Program-made: the position numbers and the translations under genes
Assembly (NCBI GenBank): GCA_011525755.1
Contig: WYBS01000047.1
Location: 1 to 61,967 of the forward strand
Length of the DNA: 61,967 nt
DNA from: Planctomycetaceae bacterium
Lineage (GTDB): Bacteria; Planctomycetota; PLA2
Direction of reading: 5' to 3'
The notes under the pieces: generated by a model
Seen by the model: only the letters and a program-made list of their open reading frames with translations
The model's database searches: none
What the model was told of the DNA's origin: nothing
Shown here: positions 46,006 through 55,212 of the stretch, in pieces
Numbering within the stretch: the first letter of the stretch is position 1
Layout of the letters: every line of letters begins with the position of its first letter

Positions 46006-48711
46006 TCACTCCGGGAGACGGTAGGCGTCGTCCGTCGGGCGGACGGCGCGCGCGAGCCAGAGGGGCCGGCGGAGCCCGCCCTTCGGGGGCCGCGCGAGAC
46101 GCGCCCACTCCTCGTGGACGGCGCGCGCGCGGGTCCGGTCGACGACCACGTCGCCGTACCGGTCGGAGGGGTCCGCCTTCCGCACGCGCACGCGCTGGTG
46201 CCAGCAGTGCATGCCGCTGATCGGGTCCGGGTGGACGGGGAAGGTCATGTTCTGGTGGACGCCCTGCTCCCTCCACCACGCCGCAGCCTCGCCCGCCGGC
46301 TTGCCCGCCGTGGCCTCGGCGGGGGCGGGCCCCCCTGCCCCCGAACCCCCGTCACCCCCCTCCACGCGGCGCCAGCGCCAGACCCCGCCCTCGACGTCGA
46401 GTTCGACGGCCGCGCTCGCGAAGGGCGAGATCTTGTCCGCGTCGTGCCTCTGGTGCCAGCGGCCGAGGTGGTGGCTGCACGCGACGATGCCGGGTGCCAA
46501 GCCCTCGGTGACGAACGGACGCAGCACGAACCAGCCGATCTCGGTCTCGACGCGCACGAGGTCCTTCTCGCCGACGCCGAGGCGCTCCGCGTCGCGCGGG
46601 TGGATCCAGAGCGGGTTCTTGTGGCTGATCTCGTAGAGCCACGGCGCGTTCGCGGAGCGCGAGTGGATGAGCGTCGGCAGCCGGAACGTCGGCACGAGGC
46701 ACATCTCGCCCTCGCCGAGCCGCGCCTTCGCGACGTGGCTCTCGATCGAGCCCGGCATCGCGTGCTCGGGCCAGCCCCACTCGGCGAGCGTCTTCGAGAA
46801 GATCTCGATCTTCCCGCTCGGCGTCTTGAAGCCGCCCTTCTCGTGCAGCCGGTACTGGTCGCGCTTCACCTCGAAGCAGCCGTAGCGGCGCATGTAGGCA
46901 AGCGGCGTCAGCCCCTCCTTCGCGGCCGCCTCGGGCAGCCCGGGGACGGAGTTCTCGAAGATCCAGCGGTAGTGCTCGTCGATCGTGAGCTTTTCGCCCG
47001 GGCGGTAGGGCGACTCGAAGTGCTTTCGCACGCCGAGCGAGCCGTCCGGGTCGATCCGCCACGAGAGCTCGATCCAGAACTCCTCCTCCTCCCAGACCTC
47101 GCCGGGGTTCGTCTCGTACGTGAACCGCACCTTCCGCCCGTCGCGCTCCGCGAGCACGCGCGCGACCGGCTGCCTAAAGCCGATCCACGCGCCCGCGTGC
47201 GTCTCCTGGCTCATCAGGTCGTGCCGCTCCGGGCCGTGCCCCATCGGCAGCACGAAGTCCGCGTAGCGCGCGGTCTCGTTCCACGTCGGCGTGAGCGCCG
47301 CGTGGCATTGGAGGCGCTCCTCGTCCGTCAGGAGCTCGATCCACGCGCTCCCGTCGGGGTAGGTCCAGACCGGGTTGAAGACGCGGGTGAAGTAGGTGTC
47401 GATCCGCCGTTCGCGCGTCGCGAGGTACGGGAGCAGCGGGCTCATCTCGTGGTACGCGAGCGGGTACTCGCGCGGGTAGAGGAGCTCGCTCCACACGTTT
47501 ACCGGCGGCGGGTCCATGAACGCCTTCGGCACGAACTTGTGCCAGACGTTCGGCGACGTGCCGCCCGACGTCCCGACCGATCCCGTGAGCACGACGAGCA
47601 GCTCGAGCGCGCGCGCCGTCTGCCAGCCGCCGAGGTTGCCGGTCGCGGGGCCGCGCCAGACGTGCGCCGCGAGCCCGCCCCGAGCCTCCGCGACCGCGTC
47701 GGCGACCTCGCGCAGCTTCGCCACGGGAACGCCGCTCTCCTTCTCCGCGCGCTCGAAGGTGTAGGGCGAGAGCTGCTCGATCAACGCCTTCACGAAGGCG
47801 TCGAAGTGAGGGGGCTCCGGGGGCCGCCCGGCGCCCGCGCCGCCGCGCAGGTGCGCGAGCGTCTCCTCCCAGTTCACGTGCGCCTTCACGAACTCCGCGT
47901 CGAACCGGCCGGTCTCGAGCAGGTGCCGCGCGATCGCGAGGCAGATCGTGGTCTCGGAGCCGGGCCAGGTCGGGAGCCAGAGGTCCGCCTTGGCCGCGGT
48001 GTTCGAGAGCCGCGGGTCCATGACGACGAGCTTCGCCCCCTTCGTCTTCCCCTCGATGATCCGCTGCGCGTGCGGGTTGAAGTAGTGGCCCGCCTCCAGG
48101 TGCGAGCTCATGAGGAGGATCACCTTCGCGTTCGCGTAGTCGGGCGACGGCCGGTCGGCCCCCCACGTGAGCGCGTAGCCGACGCGCGCGGCGCTGGAGC
48201 ATACATTTGTATGGCTGTTGTGGCCGTCCACGCCCCACGCGCGTAGGATCCGCTCCATGACCCCGTCGTGGCCCGGGCGGCCGACGTGGTACATGACCTC
48301 GGTCTTCCGGTCCTCGCGGAGCGCCTTCCCGATCCGCGCGCCGAGCGTCGTGAGAACCTCCTCCCACGTCGTGCGCTCGAACTTCCCCCCTCCCCGGGGC
48401 CCCACCCGCTTCAACGGATAGAGGATGCGATGCGGATCCTCCACCTGGTTGAAGGTCGCCGGGCCCTTCGCGCACACGCGGCCGCGGCTTCCCGGGTGCA
48501 CCGGGTTGCCCTCGAAGCGGCGGATCTTCCCCGTCTCCCTGTCCACGTAGGCGAGGAGTCCGCACGCGGACTCGCAGTTGAAGCAGATCGTCGGGACGAG
48601 GCGCATCTCGCGCTTCACGCGGCGCGGCCACGCCTTCGCGTCGTACTCGACGAAGCGGTCCCACTTCGCGGGCGGCGGCGCGGAGGTGAGCTGATCGGGG
48701 AGGTACTTCAC
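46006..48711 (-). CDS. molybdopterin bis-MGD oxidoreductase, catalytic subunit (PsrA/PhsA-like CISM family)
   Basis: A 901-residue catalytic subunit starting at GTG 48711, which overlaps the stop of the electron-transfer subunit (GTGA). The N-terminal 4Fe-4S site is CFNCESACGLLAYVD plus GRVCAKGP (C-x2-C-x3-C-x27-C), near residues 44-80. The likely Mo/W ligand is Cys in SHTNVCSSAARVG near residue 170. Later family motifs are SSHLEAGHYFNPHAQR, NVWHKFVPKAFMDPP and the C-terminal dinucleotide-binding region (HSRSANAPWLYEISHKNPLW). No Tat signal is seen, so it may face the cytoplasm. Polysulfide, thiosulfate, arsenate or another oxyanion are possible substrates; this cannot be decided. A C-terminal Gly/Pro-rich insertion coincides with a C-run motif (46324-46360). 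Confidence 0.88.
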   Translation of the reverse strand: MKYLPDQLTSAPPPAKWDRFVEYDAKAWPRRVKREMRLVPTICFNCESACGLLAYVDRETGKIRRFEGNPVHPGSRGRVCAKGPATFNQVEDPHRILYPLKRVGPRGGGKFERTTWEEVLTTLGARIGKALREDRKTEVMYHVGRPGHDGVMERILRAWGVDGHNSHTNVCSSAARVGYALTWGADRPSPDYANAKVILLMSSHLEAGHYFNPHAQRIIEGKTKGAKLVVMDPRLSNTAAKADLWLPTWPGSETTICLAIARHLLETGRFDAEFVKAHVNWEETLAHLRGGAGAGRPPEPPHFDAFVKALIEQLSPYTFERAEKESGVPVAKLREVADAVAEARGGLAAHVWRGPATGNLGGWQTARALELLVVLTGSVGTSGGTSPNVWHKFVPKAFMDPPPVNVWSELLYPREYPLAYHEMSPLLPYLATRERRIDTYFTRVFNPVWTYPDGSAWIELLTDEERLQCHAALTPTWNETARYADFVLPMGHGPERHDLMSQETHAGAWIGFRQPVARVLAERDGRKVRFTYETNPGEVWEEEEFWIELSWRIDPDGSLGVRKHFESPYRPGEKLTIDEHYRWIFENSVPGLPEAAAKEGLTPLAYMRRYGCFEVKRDQYRLHEKGGFKTPSGKIEIFSKTLAEWGWPEHAMPGSIESHVAKARLGEGEMCLVPTFRLPTLIHSRSANAPWLYEISHKNPLWIHPRDAERLGVGEKDLVRVETEIGWFVLRPFVTEGLAPGIVACSHHLGRWHQRHDADKISPFASAAVELDVEGGVWRWRRVEGGDGGSGAGGPAPAEATAGKPAGEAAAWWREQGVHQNMTFPVHPDPISGMHCWHQRVRVRKADPSDRYGDVVVDRTRARAVHEEWARLARPPKGGLRRPLWLARAVRPTDDAYRLPE
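48201..48214. other. AT-rich inverted repeat with rare codons at the metal-ligand cysteine
   Basis: CATACA-TT-TGTATG is a 6-bp inverted repeat inside the molybdoenzyme gene. On the coding strand it gives CAT ACA AAT GTA directly before TGC, the likely metal-ligand cysteine. These A/T-ending codons stand out in a gene that otherwise uses G or C almost always. Confidence 0.5.
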
Positions 48712-50066
48712 GACAGCGGCACCTCCTGCCCCGCCTTCACGTACGCGTGGTCGAGGCACGCGAAGGAGAGGATCGAAAGCGGCGGCAGAAGGATCGCGCC
48801 GAGCGCGAACGCGACGCCGAGGCCATAGAGCGGGTCCTTGAGCATGAGATGGTGGCCCGCGCGCGCGCCGGGCGTGGGCTGCGGCCAGAGCGCGTGGGCG
48901 ACGACGATGGCGGCGTGGAGCGCGAGCCAGAGGACGCTCCATTCGCCGAGGAACCACCCGATCGCGGAGGCCGCGGCGAGCGCCTGCGCGCCGAGGTGGA
49001 AGGGGAGCAGCCGGTCCTCCGACCAGAGCTCGCGGCCGCGCGCCTGCCGGAAGAGGAAGGCGGTGTAGACCGCGGTCGCGAGCGCCACGGGGATGCAGAG
49101 GATCGCGAGCGCGGCGCTCTCCGTGACGAGCCACGGGAGGCTCAGGAGCGCGTGCGCCGTGAGGATCCAGCCGCCGCGGACGAGCCACGAGCGCGTGTTG
49201 GGCTTCGTGAGGAGGAACCAGAAGCGGCGCGGCTGGCCGAGGTCGCCGACGAGGAGCAGGAGCGTGACGGCGGTGAATGCGAGGCTCAGGACGCCGCAGA
49301 GCGGGCCATCGAGGTTGTCGCTCCACGCGCTCGCCGCGGCGCAGAGGAGCGCGCCCGCGGCGATCGCCTTCGTGACCATGTAGGCGGAGATGTGGCCGCC
49401 CCAGAGGCGCGGCTTCGGCACGTCGTAGACGGCGCGTGCCTCCTTGGTGCCGAAGGCGGGGAGGGGATCGGGGACCTCGGCGTGGGAGAGCGTGCGCGAG
49501 CCATCGACCGCGAGCGGGTCCAAAGCCGCGGGGTCGGCGCCGAGGTAGAAGGTCTGCGGCTTCGTCCCGCGCTCGGGCTTCCGGACGAGCGCCTTCCGGT
49601 CGCGGAGCTCGGCGCGGATCGCGGGATCGTCGAGGTCGACGACCTTGATGGCCTGCTCGGGGCAGACGGCGACGCAGGCGGGCGCGAGGTCGACCTCGAG
49701 GCGGTGGGCGCAGAAGTGGCACTTGGCGGCCGTTCCCTCGCGCGGGTCGATATGGATCGCGTCGTAGGGGCAGGCCTGCATGCACGAGGCGCATCCGATG
49801 CAGCGGTCCCGGTCGAGATCGACGATCCCGTCCGTCCGCTTGTGGAGCGCGACGGTCGGGCAGATCTCGACGCAGGGCGCGTCCTCGCAGTGGTTGCAGC
49901 GGAGGACGGCGGCCGCCCGCCTGGTCTCCGGGAACTGGCCGTGCTCGATCCACTTGACCCAGGTGCGGAATGCCCCGAGCGGGACATCGTTCTCCTGCTT
50001 GCAGCCGACGGTGCAGGCGTGGCAGCCGATGCACGCATCCTGATCGAGGACGAACCCCCAGCGCAT
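48708..50066 (-). CDS. fused 4Fe-4S electron-transfer and NrfD/PsrC-type membrane subunit
   Basis: A 452-residue fusion of the two partner subunits of the downstream molybdoenzyme. Residues about 1-150 are a four-cluster ferredoxin (CIGCHACTVGC, CNHCEDAPCVEICP, CIGCASCMQACP, CHFCAHRLEVDLAPACVAVCP), as in PsrB/NrfC. After a linker, about eight transmembrane helices (HISAYMVTKAIAAGALLCAA onward, to the end) form an NrfD/PsrC-like quinone-interacting domain. The pair would move electrons between quinones and the molybdenum site. A TACCCT box ends 8 nt before the ATG (leaderless). The stop overlaps the start of the catalytic gene, so the two-gene operon encodes a complete respiratory-type complex. 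Confidence 0.88.
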   Translation of the reverse strand: MRWGFVLDQDACIGCHACTVGCKQENDVPLGAFRTWVKWIEHGQFPETRRAAAVLRCNHCEDAPCVEICPTVALHKRTDGIVDLDRDRCIGCASCMQACPYDAIHIDPREGTAAKCHFCAHRLEVDLAPACVAVCPEQAIKVVDLDDPAIRAELRDRKALVRKPERGTKPQTFYLGADPAALDPLAVDGSRTLSHAEVPDPLPAFGTKEARAVYDVPKPRLWGGHISAYMVTKAIAAGALLCAAASAWSDNLDGPLCGVLSLAFTAVTLLLLVGDLGQPRRFWFLLTKPNTRSWLVRGGWILTAHALLSLPWLVTESAALAILCIPVALATAVYTAFLFRQARGRELWSEDRLLPFHLGAQALAAASAIGWFLGEWSVLWLALHAAIVVAHALWPQPTPGARAGHHLMLKDPLYGLGVAFALGAILLPPLSILSFACLDHAYVKAGQEVPLS

Positions 50067-50074
50067 GGGCGGGG

Positions 50075-50080
50075 AGGGTA
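50075..50080 (-). promoter_or_regulatory. TACCCT -10 box of the molybdoenzyme operon
   Basis: On the minus strand TACCCT ends 8 nt before the ATG at 50066 with no ribosome-binding site, consistent with a leaderless mRNA. Confidence 0.4.
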
Positions 50081-50204
50081 CCAGACGGGTCCTCGTGGCT
50101 CTCCGCGGAGCCCGGATCGCGGGTTCTCGTCATGTCGTGGCCGGTTGCCTAGCTGGGACGCGCACCTCCTTTCTTGTGATGCGGAGGGGGTGGAGGGGGC
50201 AGGG

Positions 50205-50460
50205 TGTGCGAACGTCTGGCGCTCGGGCGGCGGGACGGGCGACTCGGGGCCCCGGAGCGCCCGGCACCAGGCTCCGGCGAGGGCGGGTGCGCGAACATCT
50301 GGCGCTCGGGCCGGCCCGGTGCCCGCGCCTCCCCGGAGGGAGGACCGGAGTGCGAACATCCGCCGCTCGCGCGGCGCGGCGAACACGATCCGCAGGCAAC
50401 CTGCGCCCTAACAGGGCTCAACGTCCGGCGGAAGTCCGGAGGTCCGGCGCTCGGGCCAGA
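50205..50460. repeat. four degenerate copies of a ~20-bp unit in an intergenic region
   Basis: The unit GCGAACATCTGGCGCTCGGG recurs imperfectly, with the AAC cores near 50211, 50294, 50354 and 50420 (intervals of about 83, 60 and 66 bp). The second and fourth copies also share downstream GCGCCTCCC and GAGGAC-GGGAG segments. Spacing is too irregular and copies too divergent for a CRISPR; regulatory binding sites or relics of tandem duplication are possible. Confidence 0.5.
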
Positions 50461-50546
50461 GGGCGCCTGCGCCTCCCGCGAGGACGGGAGCGCGATCACC
50501 CGGCGTCCGGAGGCCCGCGAGGCCGCCCTTTCCGCGCTTGCACTCA

Positions 50547-50562
50547 TTCAATATATATGTAT
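50547..50562 (+). promoter_or_regulatory. AT-rich promoter-like stretch upstream of the HEAT-repeat gene
   Basis: TTCAATATATATGTAT is one of very few AT-rich runs in the window. It contains TATATAT and TATGTAT -10-like boxes about 75 nt upstream of the HEAT-repeat start and probably marks its promoter. Confidence 0.4.
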
Positions 50563-50637
50563 GGCACAGGTCCGACGGAATCCGGCGGAGCGAAGGCGAG
50601 GCGCCCCCGGAGCCCCCTCGGATACGTTCTCACCGGC

Positions 50638-53600
50638 GTGCGCACCCTTATGGCCCTCCTCCTCCTCGCCGCGGGCCTCCGGGCGCAGGCGGAGGAGCGC
50701 CTCGTCCCGCTGCTGAAGGACAAGGACCGCGGCGTCCGGTACGCGGCGGTGATGGCGCTCGGGAAGGCGGGCGTCGGGGAGAAGGCCCTCGCGGAGGCAT
50801 TGCGGGATCCGGAGTGGTGCGTGCGCGCCGAGGCGGCCGTCGCGCTAGCGCGCGTCGGGCCGCGCGCGCTCCCGTTCGTTTTGGAGGCCGCGCGCGACCC
50901 GGACCGCGAGGTGCGGCTCGAGTCGTGGACCGCGCTCCGAAAGCTCGGGACCGACGCGATCCGGGCGGGCCACGACGCGCTCCGGAGGGGGCTCGCGGCC
51001 GCGGATGCCGAGGAACGCCTCGAGGCCGCGCGCTGCCTCGCGCTCCTCGGGCCGGAGGAGAACGACGTCCTGCTCCCGGTCGGCCTCGCCGCGCTTCAGG
51101 AGGAGAAGGACCCGGACCTCCTCTGCCGGGCCGCGTGGATCGTGAGGTCGATCGGGCCGCCCGCCATCGAGGCCGAGCGGATGCTCCAGGCGCGGCCCGG
51201 CGACAAGGACCGGTCGCACTGGGGCGCGTTCCGCGCGGCGCTCGCGGCCATCCGGCCCGAGGCGCCTTTCGCCGAGCCCCCGCTCACCGAGGCGGCCGCG
51301 CGGGAGCTGCTCGCGGGCGAGGCCACGGGCGACATCCTCGACGGCGCGATCGGCCTCGAGAAGCTGGGGATCGACCCGCGGCCTCTCCTCGCCGAGCGCG
51401 ACGACGAGGGCGCCGCCCGGGTGTTCGTGATCCTCGGGCCGGGATCGACGCCGCCGCCCGAGCGTTGGCTCTGGAACGGCTGCGGCGAGTGGGCCGCGAT
51501 CGCGCTGGGGCAGCGCGGCCTCGCCGCGAACGCGCTCGTCGGCATGAACCCGCGCATGCGCGCGGCCGCGGTCTGGAGCCACGGCCGCGCCGGCATCCCC
51601 GTGCCCGACGCGATGCGCGACGAGGACCCCGTCGTCCGGGAGATGGCCGTCCGGACGCTCGGCCCGCGCGAGCTCGCGGCGGCGCTCCTCGACGACGACG
51701 TCCTCATCCGGCGCCTCGCCGCGAACCGCTGCGCCGAGGGGGCCATCTACGTCGCCGAGCTCCTCGGGGCCGCGCGCGCCGAGGACCTCGACGTCCGCAT
51801 CCTCGCGACGCGCGCGCTCTCGCGCTGCGGGAAGCCCTTCCTCCCGGCGCTCGCCGACATGAGCCGCGCGGTGCGCATGGAGGCCGTGCTCGGGCTCGCC
51901 GCAACCCACGAGGACCAGATCCTCAAGGCGCTCGCGGACGAGGACTGGCGCATCCGCCGCGCGGCGCTCCAGCGCCTCGGCCCGTCGAAGCGCGCTGCGG
52001 AGGCGGCGGCGCCGTTCGTCGCCCACCTGAACCCGCTGCTCAGCGAGGCCGCGGCGGACGCGCTCTCGCGCATGGGCGCCGACGTCGCGCTCCCGCTCTC
52101 GCGCGTGATCCCCGGAAACCGGGCGGTCCAGTACCACGCGCCGAGGATCTTCCGCGCGATCGGCGCGGACGGCGCCGCGGCGGTGCCCGTCCTGGTCCTG
52201 ATGCTCACGGATCCCGACGCGAGCGTCCGCGAGTGCGCCGCGCGGTGCCTCTTCGGCATCGGCCCCAGCGCGCGCGACGCGAGCGCCGCCCTCGTGAACG
52301 CGCTCGGCGACCCGCGCCTCTGCGTCGTCAGCAACGCGGCGCTCGCGCTCGGGGCGATCGGCATCACGCCGGACCTCGAACGCGCGCTCGAGGACCCGCG
52401 CGCCCGGGTCCGCGCCTACGCGGCGTTCGCGTACGGCTGGGCGTGCGGCGACGCGCGCGGGCTCGACCAGGTGCCGTTCGAGGTTCGCCTTCCGGTCCTC
52501 GACTGCGGCGACGCGCCGCCGGGGAGGTTCCCGGCGCTGCGCTCGAAGGACCCGGAGGTCGCGATCCCCTGCGCGGCCGCGCGACGCGCCGAGGAGCTCG
52601 ACGCGTGGGAGTGCGAGCGCGTGACGGAGCTGCTGCTATGCGGCGGTTGCCGGCCGGGCGCGCCGGGCGACTTCGACAGCTACAGGGACGTCCTCGGCAG
52701 CGCGGAGCTGCCGGCGCAGATGCAGTACCTCGTCCGCGCCCGCCGCACCGACGGCGGCAAGGAGCACATCTTCGGCGAGAACCACCGGATCGCCCGGCGC
52801 GAGAACATCCCGGCGTTCCTCTGGTTCGAGAGGACCGAGGACGACGATTCGCTCAGCGGCGTGGGCTCGGTCTACATGCCGGTCCACGCTACATACGACC
52901 CGCGGCTCTTCGTACGCGACGAGAGGGGGCTCCGGGGGCCGGGGATCCCGCCCGCGCTGCGCGCGTGGCTCAAGGGAGAGGGGGATCTCTGGATCCCGTG
53001 CGGCCTCTGGTGGCTCGACGAGGTGGCCCCGCTCGAGTCCGACGCGCCCGACCTCCTCGACTTCGCGCGCTGGGCGTTCGGCCCCGGCGGCGACGAGTAC
53101 TCGCGCTGCGCCGCGGTCCGCGCGCTCGGCAGGGTCCGGGACGCCGCGTCCGAGCGGTTCCTCCGCGAGGTCGCTGCGAGGAGCTGGCCGAAGCGGTCCC
53201 CCTACATCGACGAGAAGCTCCCCGCCTTCGCGAATGCGTCGCTGGCACGACGCGGTCACCCTGTCCCGCTCGCGGATCTGCTTGCGAGCGACGACTTCGC
53301 GCTCCTGCTCGAGGCGTCACCGGGCTTCGCCGTCGCGCGGCTGCGCGAGCGGCTCGTCGACCCGTCGCGCGTGGACGAGGCCTGCGAGCTCCTCCGGACC
53401 GGGCTGGATGACACGCACTACGGCATCCGGTTCGAGGAGACGCTCTTCGCCGGGATCGCCGAGGCCGCGATCGCGAGCGAACTCGGGGGCCACGTTCTCG
53501 CGCGGATCGCGGTCACCGTGCCGGGCTGCCGGCGCGCGGCGCTGGCCGACGCCGCCTTCCGGCGCCTCGACCCGCGGCAGTGGCTTCCGGAGGACGAGGA

Positions 53601-54474
53601 GGCCCGCATCGAGCCGGACATCGAGGCGGCGGCCTTCCTTCACTCCGCGGATCCCGGGCGGTTCGTCGCCGCGCTGCGCCGGTGGTCCGAAGACGCGGAC
53701 GCCCGCGTCCGGGCGCTCGCGCTCCGGATGCTCGTGCGCATCGGGGACGAGGCGAGCGCCGGCAAGCTCGTCGCGACCGTCGACGAGTGGCGGGACGACT
53801 GGCATGGCCTCGACCTCCTCGCGCGCGTGCGCTCGAAGGAGGTCGAGCGGTTCCTCGCCGAGCGCGCCGGGGACGGGGACGAGGAGGCGCTGGATGTCCT
53901 CGTCGCCTGCCTCGGCCTCCAGTGGCTCTATCCCGAGAGCACCCTCGAGATCCTCGAGCGCATCCGGAAGGGCGAGGCGGTCCCCCATCTCCTGGAGGCG
54001 CTGGAACACGCGGAGGAGAGGAACTTCTACCCCGAGCTCGGCCTCGTGAAGGACCCGCGCGTGCTCGAGTGGCTGCGCAAGCACCGGCGGACCGGGATCT
54101 TCGAGTACGGGGACGTGCTCCGCGCCCTCGTCCTCGCCGGCGACCGCGACGCGAAAGACGAGCTCTGGTCCATGGTCCGGTGCGGACGTCACCGGCTGCT
54201 CTACGGCTCCTTCGACGAGCGGGTCTTCACGCTCGACTGGGACTTCTCGACGCTCCCCCACTGGATCCTTGAGCTCGACAGCAACTGCTGCCGCGTGGCG
54301 GGCGGTCTCGAGAGCATCTTCGAGGACTACCTCGGCACGAGGTGGCTCTACGGCCGGCCGTCGTCCGGGCTCGGCGAGCCGCGGTCCCGGCGCGTGCGGA
54401 CGGAGCTCCTCTGGCACGGCGGGACCTACGTCTGGAGCCCGCTCGTGGACCGCTTCGTCGCGAAGCCCGACTGA
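50638..54474 (+). CDS. large secreted HEAT-repeat protein
   Basis: A 1278-residue protein. The GTG at 50638 gives a signal peptide VRTLMALLLLAAGLRAQAEE with an Arg before the hydrophobic core; ATG 50650 is the alternative. Residues about 18-620 and 800-1180 contain many HEAT/PBS-lyase-type repeats, for example DKDRGVRYAAVMALGKAG, DPDASVRECAARCLFGIGP and DADARVRALALRMLVRIGD. A non-repeat segment near 690-790 (ENHRIARRENIPAFLWFERTEDD) interrupts them. Such alpha-solenoids mediate protein-protein contacts; no catalytic site is visible. An in-frame paired G-run motif at 52925-52938 encodes RGLRGPG. It is monocistronic and not recognisably linked to its neighbours. Confidence 0.85.
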   Translation: MRTLMALLLLAAGLRAQAEERLVPLLKDKDRGVRYAAVMALGKAGVGEKALAEALRDPEWCVRAEAAVALARVGPRALPFVLEAARDPDREVRLESWTALRKLGTDAIRAGHDALRRGLAAADAEERLEAARCLALLGPEENDVLLPVGLAALQEEKDPDLLCRAAWIVRSIGPPAIEAERMLQARPGDKDRSHWGAFRAALAAIRPEAPFAEPPLTEAAARELLAGEATGDILDGAIGLEKLGIDPRPLLAERDDEGAARVFVILGPGSTPPPERWLWNGCGEWAAIALGQRGLAANALVGMNPRMRAAAVWSHGRAGIPVPDAMRDEDPVVREMAVRTLGPRELAAALLDDDVLIRRLAANRCAEGAIYVAELLGAARAEDLDVRILATRALSRCGKPFLPALADMSRAVRMEAVLGLAATHEDQILKALADEDWRIRRAALQRLGPSKRAAEAAAPFVAHLNPLLSEAAADALSRMGADVALPLSRVIPGNRAVQYHAPRIFRAIGADGAAAVPVLVLMLTDPDASVRECAARCLFGIGPSARDASAALVNALGDPRLCVVSNAALALGAIGITPDLERALEDPRARVRAYAAFAYGWACGDARGLDQVPFEVRLPVLDCGDAPPGRFPALRSKDPEVAIPCAAARRAEELDAWECERVTELLLCGGCRPGAPGDFDSYRDVLGSAELPAQMQYLVRARRTDGGKEHIFGENHRIARRENIPAFLWFERTEDDDSLSGVGSVYMPVHATYDPRLFVRDERGLRGPGIPPALRAWLKGEGDLWIPCGLWWLDEVAPLESDAPDLLDFARWAFGPGGDEYSRCAAVRALGRVRDAASERFLREVAARSWPKRSPYIDEKLPAFANASLARRGHPVPLADLLASDDFALLLEASPGFAVARLRERLVDPSRVDEACELLRTGLDDTHYGIRFEETLFAGIAEAAIASELGGHVLARIAVTVPGCRRAALADAAFRRLDPRQWLPEDEEARIEPDIEAAAFLHSADPGRFVAALRRWSEDADARVRALALRMLVRIGDEASAGKLVATVDEWRDDWHGLDLLARVRSKEVERFLAERAGDGDEEALDVLVACLGLQWLYPESTLEILERIRKGEAVPHLLEALEHAEERNFYPELGLVKDPRVLEWLRKHRRTGIFEYGDVLRALVLAGDRDAKDELWSMVRCGRHRLLYGSFDERVFTLDWDFSTLPHWILELDSNCCRVAGGLESIFEDYLGTRWLYGRPSSGLGEPRSRRVRTELLWHGGTYVWSPLVDRFVAKPD

Positions 54475-54648
54475 GAGCGCCCGCCCCCCATGCCCCTCGG
54501 CGGCCGGATGTCCCCCGGACCCCCCCCGCATCGCCCTCCCGGGGCCGGCGCTCCCGGCATGCCCGCCGGGCGGCCGCTCTTCGCGGATCTCCGCCGGGGC
54601 TGTCACAAATCCCCGGCCCCGTTCGTCCCCTGGACGAAGGAGGCGATC

Positions 54649-55212
54649 ATGGCCCGCATCCAAGGAATCAAGCCGCGCGGTCTCTACCAACGCGCCATCT
54701 ACCGGTTCATGAAGCGCTGGCTCGGCCGCGTGCCCGAGCCGCTGCGCATCGCGGCCTACAGCAAGCGCCTGTTCAAGGCCCGCATGGGCATGGAGCAGGC
54801 CCTTCAGAAGCTGACCGTGCCCTCCGGGCTGGTGTCGCTCGCGGGCTTGCGCGCCGCCATGCAGATCGGCTGCCCGTTCTGAGTGGACATCGGCGCTGCC
54901 GTGAGCAGCAAGCAGGGAGTGGACGGGAAGAAGCTCGCCGCGCTCGCCGACTGGCGCGGCAGCGACGTGTTCAGCCCGCTCGAGCGCGACGTGCTCGCGC
55001 TCGCCGACGCGATGTGCGACACGCCCGCGAACGTGGACCAGGCGCTCTTCGACAGGCTCCTCTCCGCGCTCGGCCCCGAGCGGCTCGTCGAGCTGACCGC
55101 CGCCATCGGCTGGGAGAACCTGCGCGCGCGCACGAACCGCGTGTTCGACGCGCAGTCCGAGGGCTACGATGAGGGCGTCGTGTGCATGCTGCCGCAGGAG
55201 CAGATGGCGTGA
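54649..55212 (+). CDS. AhpD/carboxymuconolactone-decarboxylase-like selenoprotein with CxxU motif (UGA at 54880-54882)
   Basis: A 187-residue protein when the in-frame UGA is read as selenocysteine. ATG 54649 follows an AAGGAGG site 6 nt upstream. UGA is codon 78 in the context MQIGCPF-U-VDIGAAVSSKQGV. AhpD-like proteins have CPxC followed by a V/I-D-I/H-G-S/A pattern at this point, so UGA replaces the second active-site Cys. The downstream part (WRGSDVFSPLERDVLALADAM) continues the family without a frame change, and the start of a separate gene after the UGA would lack the first half of the active site. A hairpin starts 12 nt after the UGA. It would act as a peroxidase or thiol-dependent oxidoreductase. 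The downstream ECF41-like sigma gene overlaps its stop. Confidence 0.85.
54895..54909 (+). promoter_or_regulatory. possible bacterial SECIS hairpin for the AhpD-like selenoprotein
   Basis: GCTGC-CGTGA-GCAGC forms a 5-bp stem with a loop whose second base is G, starting 12 nt after the UGA. It is weaker evidence than the paired hairpins in the two thioredoxin-like genes. Confidence 0.5.

Larger units (their letters stand above)
50067..50637. other. 571-bp non-coding region with degenerate repeats
   Basis: No believable gene is present between the divergent NrfD-fusion and HEAT-repeat genes. The left end has the -10 box of the minus-strand operon; the middle has a four-copy degenerate repeat (50205-50460); the right end has an AT-rich stretch (50547-50562) and a paired C-run motif (50604-50617). 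Confidence 0.55.

Noticed and set aside
45924-46220. Intact 98-residue gene at the kinase remnant
   Set aside because: Only the first ~24 codons look like protein; the rest is the antisense of the molybdoenzyme C-terminus.
46006-48711. Selenocysteine formate dehydrogenase
   Set aside because: The metal-ligand codon is TGC (Cys), no in-frame UGA is present, and the membrane partner is NrfD/PsrC-like, so a general oxyanion/sulfur-type CISM enzyme is the safer call.
50205-50460. CRISPR array
   Set aside because: Copies are few, degenerate and irregularly spaced (about 83, 60 and 66 bp), and no cas gene is in the window.
54883-55212. Separate 109-residue gene starting after the UGA of the AhpD-like gene
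   Set aside because: It would start with GTG inside a conserved active-site stretch and lack the first Cys; the upstream half has its own ribosome-binding site and the matching N-terminus.
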